Shown: positions 27,525-37,502 of the stretch, in pieces | How positions within the stretch are numbered: position 1 is the stretch's first letter | How the letters are laid out: each line of letters begins with the position of its first letter | Assembly: GCF_000379665.1 (NCBI RefSeq) | Contig: NZ_KB903359.1 | Coordinates: 1,703,340-1,767,339 of the forward strand | Direction: 5' to 3' | From: Butyricimonas synergistica DSM 23225 | GTDB lineage: Bacteria; Bacteroidota; Bacteroidia; Bacteroidales; Marinifilaceae | Length of the DNA: 64,000 nucleotides | Notes under the pieces: model-generated | Seen by the model: only the letters and a program-made list of their open reading frames with translations | What the model was told of the DNA's origin: nothing | The model's database searches: none | Made by a program: the position numbers and the translations under genes

Positions 27525-29468
27525 TTACCAACCTAAATTTTGTCTGCAACCGGAAATCAGCACCTCCTCGCTCCGGATAGGCCAGAAATAATCCCGCGGG
27601 GCAACAAATTTATTATCCGATTTCACCACGATGGGGCGCCCGCCATTATAAAATTTTTGAGCCGTGTTGCCGGCTACGTTCCAACCGTACAATTTATCGT
27701 TCAACTCCATCGGGGCCGTTTTCCACCGACGGACATTCCAGAAACGATAGCCCTCGAAGGCAAACTCAATATTCCACTCCCGCTGAATGATCTCCCGCAG
27801 ACCGTCTTGTCGTTTGTATTTGCCTTTATCTCTTGCCATTTCCCAAGATTCCTCCACGTCCGGGATTCCGGCACGTTTACGAACAACATTCAAGTTGTCG
27901 TAAGCATTCTTGCCCGGTCCCTCGTATTCGTTCCACGCTTCCGCGGCTATTAAATACAACTCGGCAACACGCATCATCGGGAAAGGACTTTCACCCAAAG
28001 CTGCGACGCCACTTTTATAATTAAACAAATCGGCTTTGGAGGAACTCCATTTCTTGATCCAGTAACCGCTTAAGTTCTCGGGCACGAGTGAAGTCAACCG
28101 TTTGGATTTTAACCCAAAATCTTCCCCTTGGTAGGCGGTCACTTTATAGTTCTGGTTATCTCTTGCTCCCAAACGCCAATAACAACGGTCTGCCGCGATG
28201 GAGGCATAAAAACGGGGTTCCCGTTTCGTGTGCAATAACAAAATGTCCTCGTTCAACGCCACCACATCCGTGTAAGCGGGATCCGATTCTTGGGTCAAGG
28301 AATACCAGTTGCTCGAATAAGTGGGGTCTTGCTCCAAGGGCAAACCATTCGCCGTATAGAACATCTCAACCATCTTCAAACTCGGGCTGATTACCGTTCC
28401 ACTCAAACGATGATTGGGGTCTGAATTCAAATTAGGCAATGTCCAACTCCACATGGAATTGCTTTCTCCTCCCCAATTTTTCACCATCCACAACACCTCA
28501 TCACTGGTAAAATTATAGGTCGCGATAGAATTTTCAACATTCAGCATGTGGGTCTGTAAATCCGTCTTTCCCGCCAAATTATCCACAAGATGCTTGTTTC
28601 CTTGCCGGCAAGCTGCAATGGCCTCTTCCGCGGCTTCCGCAGCACGTTTCCATTTCTCCTTGTCCACCGTTGCACTAAAAAGCGGTTTCCCGTTTTTGTT
28701 GGTAAACGCCGCGTAATCCGGATTCCCGTTAAAAAGCGGGGAGGCTTGGTAAAGCAACGCCCGCGCCTTCAACGCCAACGCCGCCTCTTTACTAAAATAA
28801 GCATGGAGATCATTTTCCTGCTCATTAAAAGAAGGCAAAACCTGCGCCGCCTCGTCACAAAGCCGCACCACGGAAGCGAAACAAGAATCCACATGGCTGC
28901 GGGGTTGTTTCAGCACATCAATGCTTGCATTCGGGTCGATATTATCGTCCATAAGCACAATGGGACCGTAATGGCGGATCAATTCAAAATAATAATACGC
29001 TTTAACGGCTTGCACTTCGGCTTTCCACTCCGCTTTCTCCTTGCGGTCCATGTTATACACCTGGTCTATTTTGCTGATAAAAATATTACATAGATTAATT
29101 GCCGTGTAATAATCCGAACGCCCTTCTCCTTGGCTATTAATCTCTTTTGCAATCCACCTGTCGGCATAAGGATTCACCGAATTTTGCAGGCCGGTCGCGA
29201 TGTATATGCCCGGAAACTCGCCAGTATCAAACAGGTAGGAACCATACACCGTCTCGTCACAACCGACAACAAATTCATTTTTCTCCACGCAGGCAACAGC
29301 TCTCTGTAAAAACGTGTAACAACTTCTTAACCAAAACTGTGCATCACCCCGTGTTTCAAAGTCCGTATCTATCGTTGTCATATCCTCCTCGGGAACAATA
29401 TCCAGCCAGCTATCGCAACCGGTAAACAAGAACAAAGACAACAATACACTTACTATTTGTTTTCTCAT
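27525..29468 (-). CDS. SusD/RagB-family nutrient-binding outer-membrane lipoprotein (locus 1)
   Basis: 647-aa lipoprotein (FLFTGCDSWLDIVPE, Cys about residue 18) with the SusD fold: an N-terminal TPR-rich part (ETRGDAQFWLRSCYTF, AVKAYYYFELIRHYGPIVL) and the C-terminal RagB/SusD segment (MMRVAELYLIAAEAWNEY, GLREIIQREWNIEFAFEGYRFWNVRRW). It closes over the SusC barrel and delivers substrate to it at the cell surface. The last residues carry the usual SusD ending (YFWPIRSEEVLISGCRQNLGW). It follows susC by 17 bases. The substrate cannot be read from the sequence. Confidence 0.95.
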   Translation of the reverse strand: MRKQIVSVLLSLFLFTGCDSWLDIVPEEDMTTIDTDFETRGDAQFWLRSCYTFLQRAVACVEKNEFVVGCDETVYGSYLFDTGEFPGIYIATGLQNSVNPYADRWIAKEINSQGEGRSDYYTAINLCNIFISKIDQVYNMDRKEKAEWKAEVQAVKAYYYFELIRHYGPIVLMDDNIDPNASIDVLKQPRSHVDSCFASVVRLCDEAAQVLPSFNEQENDLHAYFSKEAALALKARALLYQASPLFNGNPDYAAFTNKNGKPLFSATVDKEKWKRAAEAAEEAIAACRQGNKHLVDNLAGKTDLQTHMLNVENSIATYNFTSDEVLWMVKNWGGESNSMWSWTLPNLNSDPNHRLSGTVISPSLKMVEMFYTANGLPLEQDPTYSSNWYSLTQESDPAYTDVVALNEDILLLHTKREPRFYASIAADRCYWRLGARDNQNYKVTAYQGEDFGLKSKRLTSLVPENLSGYWIKKWSSSKADLFNYKSGVAALGESPFPMMRVAELYLIAAEAWNEYEGPGKNAYDNLNVVRKRAGIPDVEESWEMARDKGKYKRQDGLREIIQREWNIEFAFEGYRFWNVRRWKTAPMELNDKLYGWNVAGNTAQKFYNGGRPIVVKSDNKFVAPRDYFWPIRSEEVLISGCRQNLGW

Positions 29469-29485
29469 CTTATTATCGTATTTAT

Positions 29486-32400
29486 TTAAAAACTAACATT
29501 AACACCCACCGCATAGGTCTTCTGTATCGGGTAATTGAATCCGTTTTCACCCAATTCCACATCCCACAAGTCGAAATTGGAAATCACGAACGGATTGTTC
29601 GCCCGCACGAAAAACTTCACGTTCTGCAACCGCAATTTGGTTTTCAGATTCACCGGCAGGTTGTACGCCAACTCCAAAGAAGTACACCGCAAAAAACTGC
29701 ACTCCCGCATGAAATAGGTCGACTTGCGGGTTTCCACGCTTTTGGCATCCACACCCCATCCCTCCTGCGGGTTGTTCACGGAAATATCCTGCGTGGAGAG
29801 GCGGGGCCAGAAGGGGCGATCCGCCATATTCTCCTGGGTCCAGTGGCTATCGTAAATCTTCTTCAACATGGCATGGTCATTCGTGAACGGCGAGAGCGCA
29901 CTCGGGTTCATAAAGAATCCCCGGTTTCCGGAACCCTGGAAAGCAAAGTTGAATTCCCAGTTCTTGTAATTGATGAAACCGCTAAACCCGTAAACAATCC
30001 GCGGGGTTTCCGGGAAACCGATGTGCACGGCGTCCTCCACGTCGATGGAGCCGTCCCCGTTCACGTCCCGGTAACGGATATCCCCTGGGTGGGCTCCCGG
30101 TTGGTCGGGCGCATTGTCGATCTCTGCCTGGTCATGGAACAACCCTTCCGCAATATAACCGATCTGCTGCGACAGTTCGTGACCTTTTTTCCACTGGTAA
30201 CGCGGTTTGTCCGTGGCCTCTTCCAACTCTTTATAAACAGCTTTGTTGTAGGTGAACGTTCCATTCAAAATCACCCAGAAATCCGGGGAGAACGAATGCT
30301 GTATTTTAGCCGCCAAATCGATTCCCCGGGCACGCACCTTACCCATGTTGTCCAAAGGAGCGATCTCGATACCCATACTCGCCGGGATCACCGTGCGGCG
30401 TTCGATGATATTGTGCCGGATCTCCTGGTACATATCCACGTTCAACTCCAACAAATCCTTGAAGAAACGGGTTTCCAGCCCCAAGTTGATTTGCTCGGAG
30501 ATCTCCCACTTCACGTCCGGGTCCCCGTAATTCACGATTTGCTTACGGCTAAACGATTGATTGATTCCGGGTTCCGGGAAAGGACCGGCACCAATACCGG
30601 TATCTCCAATCTGTGGCATATAGACAAAACGGGGCGTTGCGATGATACCGTCGTTCCCGACTTTTCCCCAGGATGCCCGCAATTTCAGGAATGATACTTG
30701 CTGGCTGACTCCCTGCATGAAATTCTCTTTCGAGATCACCCAAGCTCCACCCACGGAAGGGAAAAATCCCATGCGGTTGTTCTTGGTGAACCGCTCGGAA
30801 CCGTTATACCCGAAACTGCTCTCTAAGAAGTAACGGTCCTTGAATCCGTAACTACCGCGCATGGAGAACGAAAGATTACGATGCTCGATACTGGAGAACA
30901 AATCTTTATTCGGAGTAGAACTGGATTGCATCGCTTGGAACACGGCGATCAACGAAGTCTGGTGATCCGCCCAAGCAGCCGTGTGCTGCAAACGCCCCTC
31001 GTACACCCATTTCGACGTGGTGGACGCATTACTATTCTGAAGTTCCACAGTCCTTCGACCAGTCCTACTTCCTGGAGTCGCCACCAAAGTATGCTCTCCC
31101 GTTTCGAAATTGTAAGCTCCTCCATCGACATCAAGATAATAGTAAAAGGGCATGGTCGAATACGACGTTTCTTCATTAGAAGTTTTAGAGTAAGACACGC
31201 TTGCCCGCAATTCCAATCCCCTGAGCAAAGATGACAGATTGTGAATATATTCGGCACGGGAGGTAAGGGAAAAACGTCCGCGGTCTTTATACCCCTGCTG
31301 TACCAAGGCGTAAGGGTTAGCAACATCTTGTCCGGGGCTCAACCCGAAACGCAAGTGCGGCCAACTGGTCGCTTTGTCTGCCGGGTACATGGGAGCGAAA
31401 TTCACCGGTGAAGCATTAAACGCCAAAGAGTAAGCAGCAGTCACATCCTGCGCCGGCCCGTGATACTGGTCCACGTTAAAGGAGGTGTTTACCAACAATT
31501 GTATTCCGGCATTTAAATTCACGTTCAAATTGATACGGGAAGCGACCGTGGAATTGCTGATGTTCACGTCGAACTGGTTCAACCGGTCCGTTTTCAACAT
31601 ACCGGAATCGTACGTGTAGTTCACGGAAGCATAATACTGCATCACGTTGGAACCACCCCGCACATTGATACCCGCACGATGATTCACGGAAAAGTTCTTG
31701 AACAGGATATCATACCAATCATTGGCAGGATACACCCAAGACGGGTAACGGGGATCGCCCGTACGCTCGATTTTCGTCAGGGAATAGGCAGGGCTAGCCT
31801 TCGGGTTACGGCTCAACAACGCCTCGTTGTACATTCGCATATACGTTTGCGGGTCAACGACATCGATATTATCGGTGGGCATGGACCACACCGCCTCGTA
31901 ACGCACGGAGGTGTAAACGCTTCCAGCTTCACCTTTCTTCGTGGTAACGAGGATGACCCCGTTGGCACCGCGGGCTCCGTACATGGCGGTAGCGGAAGCA
32001 TCTTTCAAGACGGAAAAGCTCTCGATGTCCTCGGGTGCCATACGAGCCAAGTCCAAACGGGAAGATTCCACCCCGTCGATCAACACCAAAGGCTCCGAAA
32101 CACCGCTGGAAGAACTGATACCCCGGATATAGAATTTCGTGTTCATCTCTTCCTCGGTCAACGCCCCGGGTAGTCCGCCGGTTTGCCAACCGATGATACC
32201 GGCGATCTTACCGGTTAACTGGGAAGTAAGGTCGGAACTGGATGATTTCAAATCCATCGGGCGGATCGTGGTGATTGCAGACACCACGCTTTCCTTCTTC
32301 TGGGCTCCGAACGCCACGACTTGCACCTCCTCGATATTCTCGGAAGTCGGTTGCAGGGTAACGTTCATGATGGTCTTTCCCTTTAAAGGAATGGTTTCTT

Positions 32401-32947
32401 TCTTGTAACCGATAAAAGAAACTTCAATCACGCCATCCGGAACCATCCGCAAGGTATAACGTCCGTCAGCATCCGTAGCCACCCCCTGCGAAGTCCCGTA
32501 AACAACAATAGTAGCACCCGCGATGGGTTCCCCTTTTTCATCCACGACCTTTCCCTTAACCTCTACAAGGTTCACCTCTTTCGTTTCTTTCTTCTTGGAT
32601 AAAACGATAAATTCTTTCTCGAAAGCATAAGCCAAACCTGTCCCCTCCAACACCTTATCCATAACTGCATTCAAAGTTGCAGCCTTGAAATCCACCTTCA
32701 GGCGGCGCCCCACGTCGAGGCGTTCATTATTGTACACCACGGTGTAATTCGCCTGCTTTTTGATTTCGGCAAATATTTCCTTCACGGAATATTCACCCGA
32801 AAGCGTTATTGTTTTCTTTACCTCTTGGGCATGCGCCATCAATCCGGCAAAGAAAACGAACAACAATAAAAGGCTTGACCTCATCACCAAGCAACTTTTT
32901 TCCAACTTGTCGCGCACGACAAGCAACATTTTTCGTTTTTTATTCAT
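29486..32947 (-). CDS. SusC/RagA-family TonB-dependent transporter with STN domain (locus 1)
   Basis: 1153-aa outer-membrane importer powered by TonB. The signal peptide is long. An STN domain follows (about residues 45-115, TLSGEYSVKEIFAEIKKQ), which in FecA-type transporters passes a substrate signal to FecR. Next come a carboxypeptidase-regulatory-like domain (about 130-205, VKGKVVDEKGEPIAGATIVV), the plug domain with ESVVSAITTIRP and YGARGANGVILVTTKKG, and the 22-strand barrel ending in aromatic VSF. The STN domain and the adjacent fecR and sigma genes make this a signalling transporter, its operon switched on by its own cargo. A hairpin separates it from fecR. Confidence 0.96.
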   Translation of the reverse strand: MNKKRKMLLVVRDKLEKSCLVMRSSLLLLFVFFAGLMAHAQEVKKTITLSGEYSVKEIFAEIKKQANYTVVYNNERLDVGRRLKVDFKAATLNAVMDKVLEGTGLAYAFEKEFIVLSKKKETKEVNLVEVKGKVVDEKGEPIAGATIVVYGTSQGVATDADGRYTLRMVPDGVIEVSFIGYKKETIPLKGKTIMNVTLQPTSENIEEVQVVAFGAQKKESVVSAITTIRPMDLKSSSSDLTSQLTGKIAGIIGWQTGGLPGALTEEEMNTKFYIRGISSSSGVSEPLVLIDGVESSRLDLARMAPEDIESFSVLKDASATAMYGARGANGVILVTTKKGEAGSVYTSVRYEAVWSMPTDNIDVVDPQTYMRMYNEALLSRNPKASPAYSLTKIERTGDPRYPSWVYPANDWYDILFKNFSVNHRAGINVRGGSNVMQYYASVNYTYDSGMLKTDRLNQFDVNISNSTVASRINLNVNLNAGIQLLVNTSFNVDQYHGPAQDVTAAYSLAFNASPVNFAPMYPADKATSWPHLRFGLSPGQDVANPYALVQQGYKDRGRFSLTSRAEYIHNLSSLLRGLELRASVSYSKTSNEETSYSTMPFYYYLDVDGGAYNFETGEHTLVATPGSRTGRRTVELQNSNASTTSKWVYEGRLQHTAAWADHQTSLIAVFQAMQSSSTPNKDLFSSIEHRNLSFSMRGSYGFKDRYFLESSFGYNGSERFTKNNRMGFFPSVGGAWVISKENFMQGVSQQVSFLKLRASWGKVGNDGIIATPRFVYMPQIGDTGIGAGPFPEPGINQSFSRKQIVNYGDPDVKWEISEQINLGLETRFFKDLLELNVDMYQEIRHNIIERRTVIPASMGIEIAPLDNMGKVRARGIDLAAKIQHSFSPDFWVILNGTFTYNKAVYKELEEATDKPRYQWKKGHELSQQIGYIAEGLFHDQAEIDNAPDQPGAHPGDIRYRDVNGDGSIDVEDAVHIGFPETPRIVYGFSGFINYKNWEFNFAFQGSGNRGFFMNPSALSPFTNDHAMLKKIYDSHWTQENMADRPFWPRLSTQDISVNNPQEGWGVDAKSVETRKSTYFMRECSFLRCTSLELAYNLPVNLKTKLRLQNVKFFVRANNPFVISNFDLWDVELGENGFNYPIQKTYAVGVNVSF

Positions 32948-32992
32948 AACTTTGTAAACGAATTAATTAATAAAAATTACGGTTAACTCACT

Positions 32993-33021
32993 CCCGGAAC
33001 GTGTCGCAACCACTTTCCGGG
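32993..33021 (-). other. Hairpin between fecR and susC, locus 1
   Basis: CCCGGAA and TTCCGGG arms, 15-base loop, 2 bases after the fecR stop on the minus strand. The T run needed for termination is on the opposite strand side, so in the operon mRNA this is a stem without a U tail. A similar stem lies at the same place in locus 2. Confidence 0.5.
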
Positions 33022-33023
33022 TT

Positions 33024-34214
33024 TTATTTTTGATATATTTTAATTTTACCACCCAAATCAATAAATCGGACATCACCCGTTTTCTCGATAAGATCCAACA
33101 CCTCTTTCAAGGGTTCGTGTTTTTTTACCGCACCCGTGAAACACATCCGCTTTGCCTTCTCCGTGGCAAAAAGAAAATCGACCTGATACCAACGTGCCAA
33201 TTTCACGACTAACTCTTCCATCGGCATATTATCGAAATAGAAATACCCCTCCCGCCAAGCTGCGACCAAAGCAACGTCCTCCCGGGTAACCGTCATCTTC
33301 CGATCATCCTTGTTCATACGAACCACATCGCCCGGCATCATTTTCAAACCTTCTTCCATCAAAGAATCCCTGAAATCCACCTTCCCGGTCAACAAGGCAA
33401 CTTCCACCCGTGCCTCATCCACATAATTCATCACGTTGAACGAAGTTCCCAAAACCCGGATCTCCGTTCCCCCGGTCCTCACGATAAAAGGATAAGCTGT
33501 ATCGGCTTTCACTTGAAAAAAAGCCTCCCCTTCCAAATAAATCTCCCGTTGTTTTCCCGAAAAACGAGCGGGGAAACGCATTGCCGACCCGGAATTCAAC
33601 CACACGGAAGTGCCATCCGCCAACGTCAATTTATACTCCCCCCCTTTCGGTACCCGCACAATATTCATTGCCGTATCCGCCAACACTACCTTCTCTCCCG
33701 TTCCCAAGGAATCGACAGACAACACGGAATCCTGCTGAAATACCATCCCCTCCCCCAAATCCACTTCCAAAGAACTATCCTCGCATAAAACGATCTCGGA
33801 ACCGGAAGCCAGTTGTAATACAGCCACCCGCTCTCCGGATTTCACCCCCGACACACAAACTTGTTGCCCCGCATTCGTGTTTTCCATCACTCGCGTCGTC
33901 CAATAATACACCAGACCGCCCCCTACCATCACCACAAGCATGGCCGCGTAACCGAGCCAATGCAATACACGCCGACGTTTTCCCCGGGAACGGTTACAAC
34001 ATTCCCTCAACACCAATTCACGTATATGCTTCGCCTCTTCATCCATCATGACTAACTGCAATCGATGGCACACCCGCAACACCTTCCGGAAAATATCCCG
34101 GTGCTCCGTGCTCTCGTTTACCCAAGTTTCCAATTCACCTCTTTCTTCTTCGGAAAGTCTTTCCAAATAAAAAGCGATGATTTGTTCCACAATATGATCT
34201 GTCAATTTATTCAT
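33024..34214 (-). CDS. FecR-family anti-sigma/transmembrane signal relay (locus 1)
   Basis: 396 aa. The cytoplasmic N-terminal part (about 1-85, IIAFYLERLSEEERGELETWVNE) would bind the sigma factor. One membrane helix follows (about 89-108, WLGYAAMLVVMVGGGLVYYW), then the periplasmic FecR domain (about 185-290, VPKGGEYKLTLADGTSVWLNSGSAMRFPARF) and a DUF4974/STN-like C-terminal domain (YFYFDNMPMEELVVKLARWY). It is expected to relay the SusC STN signal to the sigma factor encoded divergently at 34446. It probably heads the locus 1 operon. A region 5' of it shares a CACCCG-type element with locus 2 only weakly. Confidence 0.93.
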   Translation of the reverse strand: MNKLTDHIVEQIIAFYLERLSEEERGELETWVNESTEHRDIFRKVLRVCHRLQLVMMDEEAKHIRELVLRECCNRSRGKRRRVLHWLGYAAMLVVMVGGGLVYYWTTRVMENTNAGQQVCVSGVKSGERVAVLQLASGSEIVLCEDSSLEVDLGEGMVFQQDSVLSVDSLGTGEKVVLADTAMNIVRVPKGGEYKLTLADGTSVWLNSGSAMRFPARFSGKQREIYLEGEAFFQVKADTAYPFIVRTGGTEIRVLGTSFNVMNYVDEARVEVALLTGKVDFRDSLMEEGLKMMPGDVVRMNKDDRKMTVTREDVALVAAWREGYFYFDNMPMEELVVKLARWYQVDFLFATEKAKRMCFTGAVKKHEPLKEVLDLIEKTGDVRFIDLGGKIKIYQK

Positions 34215-34395
34215 GTATTAAGATTTTACAACAAAAACGGGAAAAGCCGAAAACGGGTGACTCATTTTTCTATTTTTTTCAAAAATTTTTATCCCACTCA
34301 AGCTTCAGAGTAAAGCCCAAAAAGAATTAACCGTAAAAAATTACAGCAACATTGGAATAAAAAAAGAGTGAAACGATAACATAACTAAACATTTC

Positions 34396-34427
34396 CTTGC
34401 ATTATTCGGACGGACAACTTAATTTTG
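34396..34427 (+). promoter_or_regulatory. Promoter of the locus 1 sigma gene
   Basis: CTTG (34396-34399), 20-base spacer, TAATTTTG (34420-34427). Predicted start near 34434 leaves a leader of about 12 bases. This housekeeping-type promoter implies the sigma factor is made constitutively and held by FecR. Confidence 0.6.
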
Positions 34428-34445
34428 GTCACAAATATTTAAGAC

Positions 34446-34979
34446 ATGAACCCTGCGTTTTCAAACAATGACATAAATTATCTATTCAACAAATACGCCA
34501 AGCAACTCCATCTTTACGCCTTGACGTTTCTGCATACACGAGAAGATAGCGAAGACGTTGTTCAGGATATATTTATGCATTTTTGGGAGAAACACAACAA
34601 TTACTTCACCGAAGAAAAAGCCGTCAAGTCCTATCTCTTTAACTCTGTCCGTAATGCCTGCCTCGACCGGTTAGAGAAAAAAAATGTTGTACAACACAAT
34701 ATTGACATCATCAAGCAAGACATATTTTTCGAAGAAACAATACAATACGATGAAAAAGTTTTCCAAGATGTACAAAAAGAACTATCCCTTCTCCCAACAC
34801 AAACCCAACGCATCATCGTCTGCATTTTCAGTAAGAGAATGAAATACCAGGAGGTTGCCAACGAATTGCATATCTCCATCAATACCGTGAAAACATTACT
34901 ACGTAAAGGCATACAACAACTCCGCCTTCGTTTCGCCAATTACCCCGAACTATTGTTTTGTCTTTTCCGAAAAAAATAG
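34446..34979 (+). CDS. ECF RNA polymerase sigma factor of SusCD locus 1
   Basis: 177-aa ECF sigma factor: region 2 at about residues 10-75 (LYALTFLHTREDSEDVVQDIFMHFWEKH) and region 4 at about 115-170 (LPTQTQRIIVCIFSKRMKYQEVANELHISINTVKTLLRKGIQQLRLRF). It is divergent from fecR/susC, the usual order in Bacteroidota sigma/anti-sigma SusCD loci, and presumably transcribes that operon when FecR releases it. Its end converges with ribH across a repeat-rich hairpin at 34979-35045. Confidence 0.94.
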   Translation: MNPAFSNNDINYLFNKYAKQLHLYALTFLHTREDSEDVVQDIFMHFWEKHNNYFTEEKAVKSYLFNSVRNACLDRLEKKNVVQHNIDIIKQDIFFEETIQYDEKVFQDVQKELSLLPTQTQRIIVCIFSKRMKYQEVANELHISINTVKTLLRKGIQQLRLRFANYPELLFCLFRKK

Positions 34980-35045
34980 TTTATAAGGTTCATAAAGTCA
35001 CTTATGACCTTACAGACCTTATAAACTTTATAAACCTTATGAACC
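34979..35045. repeat. 9-base tandem repeats forming a hairpin between convergent genes
   Basis: Five consecutive 9-base units from 35001 to 35045 follow the pattern TTATaaACC (CTTATGACC, TTACAGACC, TTATAAACT, TTATAAACC, TTATGAACC). About two inverted copies lie at 34979-35000, so the whole can fold. A T run follows on the minus strand past 34979. It probably ends both the sigma and the riboflavin transcripts. Confidence 0.55.
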
Positions 35046-35047
35046 TT

Positions 35048-35509
35048 TTAAATCTGCTTCAGCAAATTAATCATCTCGATAGCCGTGGTTACTGCCTCGA
35101 AACCTTTGTTTCCGGCTTTTGTTCCGGCTCTTTCAACAGCCTGCTCTATCGTGTCAGTCGTCAGGACACCGAAGATAATCGGCACCCCGGTTTGCAATCC
35201 CACGTTAGCGATGCCTTTGGTTGCTTCGTTTGCCACCATGTCGAAATGAGGGGTAGCTCCACGGATCACTGCACCCAAACAAATCACGGCATCATATTTT
35301 TTCGTTTCTGCCATTTTCTTTGCTACCAGCGGGATCTCAAATGCACCCGGCACCCATGCCAAATCAATATTCGCCTCGTCACCACCGTGACGCTTGAAAG
35401 CGTCTACCGCTCCGCCTAACAATTTACTGGTAATAAACTCGTTAAAACGTCCGGCAACAATACCGATACGTTGTCCTTCTGCTAATAATTTTCCTTCGAG
35501 TAAATTCAT
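35048..35509 (-). CDS. ribH: 6,7-dimethyl-8-ribityllumazine synthase
   Basis: Condenses 5-amino-6-ribitylaminouracil with 3,4-dihydroxy-2-butanone 4-phosphate, the penultimate step of riboflavin synthesis. The 153-aa length is typical. Motifs are [12 protein letters not shown] (about residues 20-31), the substrate loop [13 protein letters not shown] (about 54-66) and [17 protein letters not shown] with the catalytic His near residue 88. It is the last gene of the rib operon, 11 bases after ribBA. Confidence 0.96.
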   Translation of the reverse strand: MNLLEGKLLAEGQRIGIVAGRFNEFITSKLLGGAVDAFKRHGGDEANIDLAWVPGAFEIPLVAKKMAETKKYDAVICLGAVIRGATPHFDMVANEATKGIANVGLQTGVPIIFGVLTTDTIEQAVERAGTKAGNKGFEAVTTAIEMINLLKQI

Positions 35510-35520
35510 GTTCTTTATAT

Positions 35521-36777
35521 TTATTGTTTATTTTCCAATTCTTCTTTCAATCTTTCCACCTCATCACGTTCACGCACGTGAAGGATGTGTCCCATCTTCT
35601 TGTACTTCGTGTACATGTAAAATTCATTCTTCTCGTTGCACGTCATCTCGATCGGCTCACGTCCCACGATCTCGATGCCGTATCCCATCAGCCCGTTAAT
35701 CTTCAACGGGTTATTCGTCATCAGCACCATCTTCTTCACCCCTAAATCGGCGAGAATCTCCGCTCCGGTACCATACTCCCGCAAATCGGCTTTAAAGCCC
35801 AAAGCCAGGTTAGCATCCACCGTATCCATCCCCTCGTCCTGCAAATGATAAGCTTTCAACTTGTTTATCAACCCAATTCCGCGTCCTTCTTGGCGCATGT
35901 ACAACAACACGCCCCGTCCGCGTTCAGCGATTCTCCGCATCGCCTCAGCAAGCTGATCGCCGCAATCACAACGCAAAGAACCGAACACGTCGCCCGTCAA
36001 ACACTCCGAATGTACCCGGCACAAAACAGGCTCACCATCCGTCACGTCGCCTTTCACCAAAGCCACGTGATGCTCCCCGTTAATCTTGTTCACGTACCCG
36101 TAAGCCTTGAAATAACCGTATTTCGTGGGCATATCCGCCTCGGTCACTCGCTCCACCAGAATCTCTGTCCGCCGACGATAAGTAATCAAATCCGACACGG
36201 TGATCATCTTCATCCCGTGTGCCTTCGCGAACTCCTTTAACTCCGGGGTTCGCATCATCGTCCCGTCCTCCCGCATGATCTCGCAGCACAACCCGCATTC
36301 CTTCAACTTGGCAATCCGCATCAAATCCACGGTAGCCTCCGTGTGTCCCATACGTTCCAATACGCCTCCCGGCTTTGCCTCCAACGGGAACATATGCCCC
36401 GGGCGACGGAAATCGGACGGTTTGGCATCATCCTCCACAGCTTTCATTGCCGTAACAGAACGTTCCAGAGCCGAAATACCAGTCGTCGTATCCACGTGGT
36501 CAATAGACACCGTGAAAGCCGTGCAATGGTTATCCGTGTTCGTTGCCACCATCTGCTCCAATCCCAACTTCGTCGTCAAAGCCTTACTCATCGGCATACA
36601 AATCAAACCCTTAGCGTAAGACGCCATAAAATTCACGTTCTCCAACGTGGCAAACTCCGCCGCACAAATCAAATCCCCCTCGTTCTCCCGGTCCGGATCG
36701 TCCACCGCGATAATCATCTTTCCCGCTCTCAAATCTGCAACCGCTTCTTCAATCGTACTAAACTTGAAATCTTCCAT
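35521..36777 (-). CDS. ribBA: Bifunctional 3,4-dihydroxy-2-butanone-4-phosphate synthase / GTP cyclohydrolase II
   Basis: Supplies both precursors of riboflavin. The N-terminal RibB domain (about 1-205) has [17 protein letters not shown] and the DxxxR/E metal site plus [11 protein letters not shown] and [11 protein letters not shown]. The C-terminal RibA domain (about 210-410) has [20 protein letters not shown] with three zinc-ligand cysteines and the [17 protein letters not shown] catalytic loop. The 418-aa length matches fused RibBA enzymes. It lies 24 bases after ribE in the riboswitch-controlled operon. Confidence 0.97.
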   Translation of the reverse strand: MEDFKFSTIEEAVADLRAGKMIIAVDDPDRENEGDLICAAEFATLENVNFMASYAKGLICMPMSKALTTKLGLEQMVATNTDNHCTAFTVSIDHVDTTTGISALERSVTAMKAVEDDAKPSDFRRPGHMFPLEAKPGGVLERMGHTEATVDLMRIAKLKECGLCCEIMREDGTMMRTPELKEFAKAHGMKMITVSDLITYRRRTEILVERVTEADMPTKYGYFKAYGYVNKINGEHHVALVKGDVTDGEPVLCRVHSECLTGDVFGSLRCDCGDQLAEAMRRIAERGRGVLLYMRQEGRGIGLINKLKAYHLQDEGMDTVDANLALGFKADLREYGTGAEILADLGVKKMVLMTNNPLKINGLMGYGIEIVGREPIEMTCNEKNEFYMYTKYKKMGHILHVRERDEVERLKEELENKQ

Positions 36778-36801
36778 ATCTTTATTTTTTATTTTAAATT
36801 T

Positions 36802-37449
36802 TCAAAAACCATTTGCCAACAAAAAATCCAACGTTAACCCGCCTTTAAGCTCCGCGGGTGCCGCCGGACGCATCAACTTCTCCACGTACTTGGCAATCAC
36901 ATCATTCTCCAGGTTCACATCGTCACCAACCTGCTTCTTCACCAAGGTCGTTTCATCTTGCGTGTGCGGGATGATCGACACGGTAAAACCGCTATCCGTC
37001 ACCGCCACCACCGTCAAACTAATTCCGTCGATCGTGATCGACCCTTTCTCCACGATATACCGCAACAAATCGGCAGAAGTAGCTATCGTCACCCATATAG
37101 CATTCTCGTCTTTCTCTCTCCCCACGATCTTTCCCATACCATCGACGTGTCCCGACACGATATGACCTCCCAACCTTCCATTCAGGCTCAACGCTCTTTC
37201 CAGATTCACCGGATCACCCGCATGCAACCCGCCCAAATTACTGCGTTGCATCGTCTCAGGCATCACGTCCGCGCAAAAGCTACCACCGCTGAAGGAAGTC
37301 ACCGTCAGACAAACCCCGTTCGTGGCAATACTATCCCCCACCTTCAAATCCTCCAACACCTTCTTCGCCTTCACCTCCAGCACCACGCTCCGGTTGCCTC
37401 GCTTAATTCCTTTTATTGTTCCTATTTCTTCTATTATTCCTGTAAACAT
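36802..37449 (-). CDS. ribE: Riboflavin synthase alpha chain
   Basis: Dismutates two lumazine molecules into riboflavin. Two lumazine-binding repeats are visible, beginning MFTGIIEEIG and at about residue 98 LGGHIVSGHVDGMG. The catalytic-type CLTVTSFSGGSF lies in repeat one and GISLTVVAVTDSGF in repeat two. 215 aa is standard. The start at 37449 gives the conserved MFTGI N-terminus; three extra upstream residues are unlikely to be translated. Second gene of the rib operon. Confidence 0.96.
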   Translation of the reverse strand: MFTGIIEEIGTIKGIKRGNRSVVLEVKAKKVLEDLKVGDSIATNGVCLTVTSFSGGSFCADVMPETMQRSNLGGLHAGDPVNLERALSLNGRLGGHIVSGHVDGMGKIVGREKDENAIWVTIATSADLLRYIVEKGSITIDGISLTVVAVTDSGFTVSIIPHTQDETTLVKKQVGDDVNLENDVIAKYVEKLMRPAAPAELKGGLTLDFLLANGF

Positions 37450-37502
37450 GATATACAATTGAAAATTGGAAATTGAATACCTTTCATTCTAAACTTTAAA
37501 TT

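Noticed and set aside
29843-30694. 283-residue plus-strand frame opposite susC of locus 1
   Set aside because: Antisense of the conserved barrel; no start context or family signal.
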